From DASSLY01 sp035689185 (GTDB taxonomy: Bacteria > Actinomycetota > Actinomycetes > Actinomycetales > Dermatophilaceae), in contig DASSLY010000054.1 in NCBI GenBank assembly GCA_035689185.1, forward strand, positions 1-53,583: 53,583 nucleotides of DNA, in the 5' to 3' direction. Shown in pieces: positions 48,917 through 53,583 of the stretch; positions within the stretch are counted from its first letter, which is position 1; every line of letters begins with the position of its first letter. The position numbers and the translations under genes are program-made. The notes under the pieces were generated by a model. It was not told where the DNA came from. It searched no databases and saw only the letters and a list, made by a program, of their open reading frames with translations.

Positions 48917-50653
48917 CACGGCGCGGGACTGGAAGCTGACCAGGTCGCTGTAGGTGCCGCCGAACCGGACCAGCTCCTCGTGGCTGCCCGACTCGATGAT
49001 CCGCCCCCGCTCCAGGACCAGGATCCGGTCGGCGTCGCGCACGGTGGACAGCCGATGGGCGATGACCAGCCGGGTCCGGTCGGGCGGCAGGTTCTTCAGC
49101 GCCTCCACCAGCAGCTCCTCCGAGCCGGCGTCCAGGGCGGAGGTGGGCTCGTCCAGGATGATGATCCTCGCGTCGCGCAGGATGGCCCGGGCGATCGCCA
49201 CGCGCTGCCGCTGCCCCCCGGAAAGGTTCGCCCCCCGCTCCCCGATGTGGGTGTCTAGGCCGTCCGGGAGCCGGTCGGCGAACTCGTCCACCAGCGCCAG
49301 CCGGGCGGCCCGGCGGACGTCGACGTCGCGGACCCCGTGCTGGCCGCAGATGAGGTTCTGCCGCAGCGTGCCCTCCAGCAGGGCGGTGTCCTGGAGCACC
49401 ACGGCGACCTGGGACCGCAGTGAGGCGAGCTGGTGGTCGCGGACGTCCACCCCGTCCAGCAGCACCGCGCCCGCGGTCACGTCGATGAGCCGCGGGATGA
49501 GCGAGGCGACGGTGCTCTTGCCGGCGCCGGTCGGCCCGACCAGGGCGATGCTCTCCCCCGGCGCGATGCGCATCGACAGGCCCGAAAGCACCGGCTCGCG
49601 GCCGTAGGAGAAGGACACGTCGCGCAGCTCTACCTCGCCCCGCAGCCGGCGCGGGCGGACCCCCGGCCGGTCGACGATGTCCACCGGCGCGTCCAGCACC
49701 TCGATGATCCGCTCGGCCGCGGCCACCCCCTTGCTCACCACGACGGACAGCTTGGACAGCTGCTTGACCGGCTTGTAGAGCGAGCTGACGTAGCTGACGA
49801 ACACGAGCAGGACGCCGAGCGAGAGCTGCCCGTCGAGCACCCGGACGGCGCCGAACCAGAGCACCACCGCGGTCGAGATCACCCCGGTCAGCTCGACCAG
49901 CGGACCGAACCGGGTCTGCACCCGCACCGACTCCAGCCCGGCATCCAGGCTGGCGTCGGAGAGGCGGGAGAACCGCGCCAGCCGGTCGCTCTCCAGGGTG
50001 AACGCCTGGACCAGGTGGATCGAGGAGAGGTTCTCGGTGGCGGCCGAGGCGAGCTCGCCGTCGGCCCGGCGGACCCGCCGGGCGGCCGTACGCAGCCGCA
50101 GCCGCGACCTGTGGGTGACCCAGGCGAGCAGCGGTGTGGCCAGCACGGCGAGCAGTGTGAACATCGGGTCCAGCACCATCATCACCACGAACATGCCAAC
50201 CACCAGGACCACGCTCGGTAGCAGGGTGGACAGCAGCTGCACCAGCATCTCCTGGGTGTAGGCGACGTCGCTGGTGACCCGGGCGGACAGGTCGCCCACC
50301 CGGTGCCGGCTGTGGAAGCGCAGCGACTGCCGCTGCAGCCGGTCCAGGACGTCGATCCGCAGCGCGCTCGCGACGTGCAAGCCTCCGGCGCTGAGCAGCC
50401 GGGAGGCCCAGTACCCGGCCACACTGGCCAGCAGCACCAAAGCGACCAGCGCGCCCACCGCCACCGCCAGGAACAGCTGCGGGTTCCCCGGCCGTTGCCC
50501 CGGTCCGGGGGTGAGCAGGCCGTCCACGATCCATCGCAGTGGCCACGGCTGGGCCAGCGACAGGCCCACTTCGACCAGGGTGAGCAACGCCCCCAGGGCG
50601 ATGGCGACGCGAAACGGCTTCGCGTATGCCGCGATTCGCCGAATCGTGCTCAT
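48899..50653 (-). CDS. ABC exporter, fused permease and ATPase
   Basis: A 584-residue half-transporter. Five or six transmembrane helices lie in residues 15-290 and the ATPase follows: Walker A VGPTGAGKST near residue 375, signature NLSGGQRQRVAIARA near 477, Walker B IIILDEPTSALD near 500 and VIAHRLS near 531. It resembles the exporter at 5016. The downstream position of the COG4671-like glycosyltransferase start (50754) on the same strand suggests one operon: glycosyltransferase first, then exporter, 100 bp apart. Confidence 0.9.
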   Translation of the reverse strand: MSTIRRIAAYAKPFRVAIALGALLTLVEVGLSLAQPWPLRWIVDGLLTPGPGQRPGNPQLFLAVAVGALVALVLLASVAGYWASRLLSAGGLHVASALRIDVLDRLQRQSLRFHSRHRVGDLSARVTSDVAYTQEMLVQLLSTLLPSVVLVVGMFVVMMVLDPMFTLLAVLATPLLAWVTHRSRLRLRTAARRVRRADGELASAATENLSSIHLVQAFTLESDRLARFSRLSDASLDAGLESVRVQTRFGPLVELTGVISTAVVLWFGAVRVLDGQLSLGVLLVFVSYVSSLYKPVKQLSKLSVVVSKGVAAAERIIEVLDAPVDIVDRPGVRPRRLRGEVELRDVSFSYGREPVLSGLSMRIAPGESIALVGPTGAGKSTVASLIPRLIDVTAGAVLLDGVDVRDHQLASLRSQVAVVLQDTALLEGTLRQNLICGQHGVRDVDVRRAARLALVDEFADRLPDGLDTHIGERGANLSGGQRQRVAIARAILRDARIIILDEPTSALDAGSEELLVEALKNLPPDRTRLVIAHRLSTVRDADRILVLERGRIIESGSHEELVRFGGTYSDLVSFQSRAVSLAPR

Positions 50654-50753
50654 CGCACCGTCACCCTGGCCAGTTCCGTTGCCCCGCCGACGTGCCCGCC
50701 GGCATACAGACCTGCACGCACACCGGCTCGCCCACCCGGGCTGGCGGGGGGCC

Positions 50754-51863
50754 TCATGCCGACGTCGGGACGGCGGCCGCGACCAGCGACTCGATCGCCG
50801 CGGCCGCCCGGTCCGCTCCGTTCAAGGTGATTCCGGCCAGCTGCAGCGCGTCCGGCGCGAGCATCCGGTCGCGCCGCAGCAGCCATTCCACCTCCTGGGA
50901 GGGGGCTCCCTCGTCGACGACGTCGGCCAGGCCGAGCGCGGCCAGCCGGGCGGCGCGGATCGCCTGCTCGCGTCGAGGCCGTCGGCGTGGCACCAGGATT
51001 GGCCGGATGCCGGCAGCCAGCGACTCGAAGGTGGAGTTGTAGCCCGCCATCTGCACCACGGCCTGCGCGCGGGCGAACAGGTCGACGCAGCCGGCCGCTT
51101 CGGCCACGACCTCGACCCCGTCGGGCGCGCCGAAGTCGTGGGTGGCGTACGGCCCGGAAACGATCACGACCCGCCCCCCGTGGGCCTGCCGGGTCGCGGC
51201 CAGTTCAGCACCGAGACCGAAGACGGCGGCGCCGTCACCGCCCCCGCCGCCGCTGACCACGAGCAGGCCGGCCTCCCGCGGCTGCGGCGCGGGGGTCTCG
51301 ACCACCCAGCCGCAGTACCTCGGGGCCACCGGCAGGCCGTACTCGGCCTGGTGGTCGCACATCACCGGTTGGCCGTAGACCAGAACCGCGTCGAACCGCT
51401 CCCCTACGCCGGCCCAGCCGTCGCCGGCGAGTTCCCGCGCCACGGTGCGCGGCTCGTCCAGGACGTCCCGCAACCCCAGGACGAGCGCCGCGCCGGCGGC
51501 CTTCGCCTCGTCCAGCCCGGTGCGCAGCTCCCCCCCGATGCCGTACGGGTGCCGGTCCACCACGACCGCATGCGGCCGCACGTCGCGGACGGCCCGGCGA
51601 AACGCCTGGGCCCGGGCGGCGATGGCGTCCTCGAAGGCAAGGCTTTGGTGCTGGTACGCGCCGGTGGAGTCCTTCAGCAGCGAGGGGACGCCGACGACCC
51701 GCAAGCGGTCGTCACCGAGCCAGGCCGGGCGCATCGGCAGCCCGGTGACCAGGGTGATCTCCGCCTGCGGGTCGCGGCGCAGTATGGCTCGCCCCACCAG
51801 CGTGTTGCGTCGCACGTGCCCAAGGCCGAAGCCATCGTGCGACGCGAAGAGGTAACGAGCCAT
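50754..51863 (-). CDS. GT-B glycosyltransferase, MurG/COG4671-like
   Basis: A 369-residue enzyme, the third of its type in the window. It begins MARYLFASHDGFGLGHVRRN. LLVVSGGGGGDGAAVFGLG near residue 203 and VVQMAGYNSTFESLAAGIRP near residue 272 form the donor-binding half. ATG 51863 is chosen because the conserved N-terminus starts there. Divergent from the epimerase gene across a 203-bp region with an inverted repeat. It is likely part of the same glycan pathway as the operon at 3886-12597. Confidence 0.86.
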   Translation of the reverse strand: MARYLFASHDGFGLGHVRRNTLVGRAILRRDPQAEITLVTGLPMRPAWLGDDRLRVVGVPSLLKDSTGAYQHQSLAFEDAIAARAQAFRRAVRDVRPHAVVVDRHPYGIGGELRTGLDEAKAAGAALVLGLRDVLDEPRTVARELAGDGWAGVGERFDAVLVYGQPVMCDHQAEYGLPVAPRYCGWVVETPAPQPREAGLLVVSGGGGGDGAAVFGLGAELAATRQAHGGRVVIVSGPYATHDFGAPDGVEVVAEAAGCVDLFARAQAVVQMAGYNSTFESLAAGIRPILVPRRRPRREQAIRAARLAALGLADVVDEGAPSQEVEWLLRRDRMLAPDALQLAGITLNGADRAAAAIESLVAAAVPTSA

Positions 51864-51912
51864 GCATCCGAGGCTCGCACCGCCACGGGCGCAGCCGCTA
51901 TTGCCCGATGTG

Positions 51913-51988
51913 CGTAGTACCCAGCGCAGGCAAACGGCAGACAAACACAGCGCGACGATAACGGCGGCCCGGACGCGCCGGTACTACG
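51913..51988. promoter_or_regulatory. Inverted repeat in the divergent glycan promoter region
   Basis: CGTAGTACC (51913-51921) and GGTACTACG (51980-51988) form a perfect 9-bp inverted repeat 58 bp apart between two divergent glycan genes. The spacing suits a regulator that loops or occupies both promoters. No regulator gene is linked to it here. Confidence 0.45.
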
Positions 51989-52066
51989 ACTGAGGTGTCA
52001 TGGCGTGCCGCCCATCCCCGCGTCGATGCTCGTCGGAGTCGCAAGCACCGACAGGGAGGCAGTCCC

Positions 52067-53050
52067 ATGCAGGCCAGGCAGGTCGTGATCACAGGCTGCG
52101 CGGGGTTCATTGGCAGTCATCTCGCCGAACGGCTCGTCGCAGACGGATGGCGGGTCACCGGAGTCGACGCGTTCACGCCCTACTACGACCCCGCGGACAA
52201 GGAGGCCAACCTCGCCAACCTGGCGCTGGAGCCCCGCTTCTCGTTGGTCCGGGGGGACGTGGCGTCGATGCCGCTGGCCCGGCTGTTCCAGTCCCGGCCG
52301 GTCGTGGTGCACCTGGCGGCACAACCCGGAGTGCGGGGCAGCTTCGGCGACGGCTTCGAGCACTACGTGCACGACAACGTGCTGGCCACGCAGCGGGTCT
52401 TCGGCGTCGCCCAAAGCGCCGGCTGCCCCCGGGTTGTCTATGCCTCGTCCTCCTCCATCTACGGCGACGCCGAGGCCTACCCCTGCCCCGAGCAGACACC
52501 GGCACGCCCGCGCTCGCCATACGGGGTGACCAAGCGGACCTGCGAGAAGCTCGCCGACGTCTACCGCATGCACGGGCTGGACACCGTCGGGCTGCGGTAC
52601 TTCACCGTCTACGGGCCGCGCCAGCGCCCCGACATGGCGATCCGCCGGATCTGCGAAGCGGCCTCCGGCGGCCCCACGTTCCGGCTCAACGGCGACGGCA
52701 GCTACAGCCGCGACTTCACCTACGTCGCCGACGCGGTGGACGCCACGGCGCGGGCCATGACCGCACCCAGCCCGGGCCGGGTGCTCAACGTCGGCGGCGG
52801 GCACGAGGCCACGATGACCGAGGTGATCGACAGGATCGGCGCGCTCGCCGGGGCACCGCTGGATGTCGTGCGAGACGAGGTGCAGCGCGGCGACGTACGC
52901 CGCACCCGCAGCGACACCACCCGGGCCCGGACCCGTCTGGGCTGGACCGCCCGGACGGCTCTGGACCAGGGCCTGGCGGCCGAGCTCGACTGGGTACGCA
53001 CTCGCCGCGCCACCCCAGCACTGGACCTCGCTGCGGCGAGAGCGTCATGA
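52067..53050 (+). CDS. NAD-dependent nucleotide-sugar epimerase/dehydratase
   Basis: A 327-residue extended SDR. The N-terminal NAD-binding motif is GCAGFIGSHLAERLV near residue 9, with SSSSIYGDAEAYPC near residue 128 and the catalytic YGVTKRTCEKL (Tyr-x3-Lys) near residue 152. RYFTVYGPRQRPDMAI near 180 is typical of UDP-glucuronate/UDP-glucose 4-epimerases. ATG 52067 follows AGGGAGG by 7 bp. Paired by ATGA overlap with a nucleotide-sugar dehydrogenase, so a UDP-uronic acid epimerase is the leading guess. Confidence 0.88.
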   Translation: MQARQVVITGCAGFIGSHLAERLVADGWRVTGVDAFTPYYDPADKEANLANLALEPRFSLVRGDVASMPLARLFQSRPVVVHLAAQPGVRGSFGDGFEHYVHDNVLATQRVFGVAQSAGCPRVVYASSSSIYGDAEAYPCPEQTPARPRSPYGVTKRTCEKLADVYRMHGLDTVGLRYFTVYGPRQRPDMAIRRICEAASGGPTFRLNGDGSYSRDFTYVADAVDATARAMTAPSPGRVLNVGGGHEATMTEVIDRIGALAGAPLDVVRDEVQRGDVRRTRSDTTRARTRLGWTARTALDQGLAAELDWVRTRRATPALDLAAARAS

Positions 53051-53583
53051 CCCGGGCCCGCCTGGTCGTCGTTGGTCAGGGGTATGTCGGGCTGCCCCTG
53101 TCCATGAGGGCGGTGGAGGCCGGGTATGACGTCACCGGGCTGGACAGCTCCGTCGGCCGGGTAAAGCTGCTGTCCGCCGGTGAGTCCTTCGTGGAGGACG
53201 TGCCCGCCGCCCAGGTCCAGGCGGCCCTGGACAGCGGCCGGTACCGCGTCACCGACAGCCCCGCCGCCTGCGAGGGCTTCGACGTCGCCGTCATCACCGT
53301 GCCGACACCGTTGCGCGACAGTGTCCCTGACCTGTCCTGCATCCAGTCCGCCGCAGCCGGGCTGGCGCCGTTCGTCCGGCCCGGCGCCCTGGTGGTGCTG
53401 GAGTCCACCACCTACCCGGGCACGACCGAGTCCCTGCTCGTGCCGCTGCTGGAGGCCGGGTCGGGCCTGGTCGCCGGCACCGACTTCCTGGTGGGCTACA
53501 GCCCGGAGCGGATCGACCCGGGCAACCCGGTCTGGACGCTGGCGACCACGCCCAAGATCGTGGCCGGCATCGACGAGGCGTCG
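53047..53583 (+). CDS. UDP-sugar 6-dehydrogenase (partial)
   Basis: The first 179 codons of a UDP-glucose/GDP-mannose dehydrogenase family protein. Visible are the Rossmann motif VVGQGYVGLPLS near residue 7, ITVPTPLRD near 82, VLESTTYPGTTE near 118 and YSPERIDPGN near 149. The substrate-binding C-terminal half and the catalytic Cys lie beyond the window. Such enzymes oxidise UDP-glucose, UDP-GlcNAc or UDP-ManNAc to the uronate, supplying a precursor that would match the heparinase-like lyase at 12547. Confidence 0.9.
   Translation, partial: MTRARLVVVGQGYVGLPLSMRAVEAGYDVTGLDSSVGRVKLLSAGESFVEDVPAAQVQAALDSGRYRVTDSPAACEGFDVAVITVPTPLRDSVPDLSCIQSAAAGLAPFVRPGALVVLESTTYPGTTESLLVPLLEAGSGLVAGTDFLVGYSPERIDPGNPVWTLATTPKIVAGIDEAS

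Overview
The window comes from a high-GC actinobacterium. Coding regions are strongly GC-biased, GTG starts and 1-4 bp stop/start overlaps are common, and several families (SEC-C/TPR plus pRiA4b-like pair, AbiEi-like regulator, MobF relaxase) have a typically actinobacterial form. A Micrococcales member near the Intrasporangiaceae is my best guess, but that placement is inference.

Layout. (1) 1-3413: a DcuR/DcuS-type two-component system divergent from a DctA-type dicarboxylate carrier. (2) 3414-3645: low-complexity C-rich and G-rich tracts around a long hairpin. (3) 3886-12597: a tightly overlapping plus-strand operon with two GT-B glycosyltransferases, an ABC exporter and four APH-fold phosphotransferases. 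It meets a minus-strand heparinase II/III-like gene plus GT4 glycosyltransferase (12547-15710) tail to tail. (4) 15824-19184: small hypothetical genes, a His-rich CDF metal exporter and a ChrA-type chromate transporter. (5) 19224-23270: a decayed accessory zone with a frameshifted AbiEi-like antitoxin, a DUF433/DUF5615 toxin-antitoxin pair, a pRiA4b-like plus SEC-C/TPR pair, and a deletion scar of an older integrative element in which an excisionase-like gene is fused to an integrase N-terminus. (6) about 23546-47096: an integrative and mobilizable element of about 23.5 kb. (7) 46934-53583: the target gene (DUF255/thioredoxin-fold YyaL-like), then a second glycan block with an ABC exporter, a third COG4671-like glycosyltransferase, an NAD-dependent epimerase and a nucleotide-sugar dehydrogenase.

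The element is the centrepiece. It sits inside the coding sequence of the YyaL-like gene, at the codons for its Cys-His-Trp-Cys motif. A 16-bp identity marks both junctions. The displaced 5' end of the gene lies at 23383-23545, and the copy at 46934 has a 5' segment that appears to be supplied by the element, so the gene is rebuilt after integration. A 31-bp repeat (one mismatch) sits just inside both ends and may be an integrase arm site. Mobility functions are a tyrosine integrase, two small excisionase-like HTH proteins, an XRE regulator and a MobF relaxase-helicase. I see no type IV secretion genes, so transfer would need a helper.

The element's cargo is almost entirely defence or conflict genes: MNT/HEPN pair, a PIN toxin with an internal deletion next to its intact antitoxin, a NERD protein, a Kiwa pair (KwaA/KwaB), a type I restriction-modification operon (hsdM, hsdS, hsdR) extended by a YgjP-like metallopeptidase, a 32-codon coupled micro-ORF and a TrlF-like PHP/ATPase, and finally a TIGR02391-type HEPN protein with a PD-(D/E)XK nuclease-like partner. 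The last pair and the R-M operon extension are the best candidates for undescribed or poorly described systems. The kinase-rich glycan operon is the most unusual chromosomal feature.
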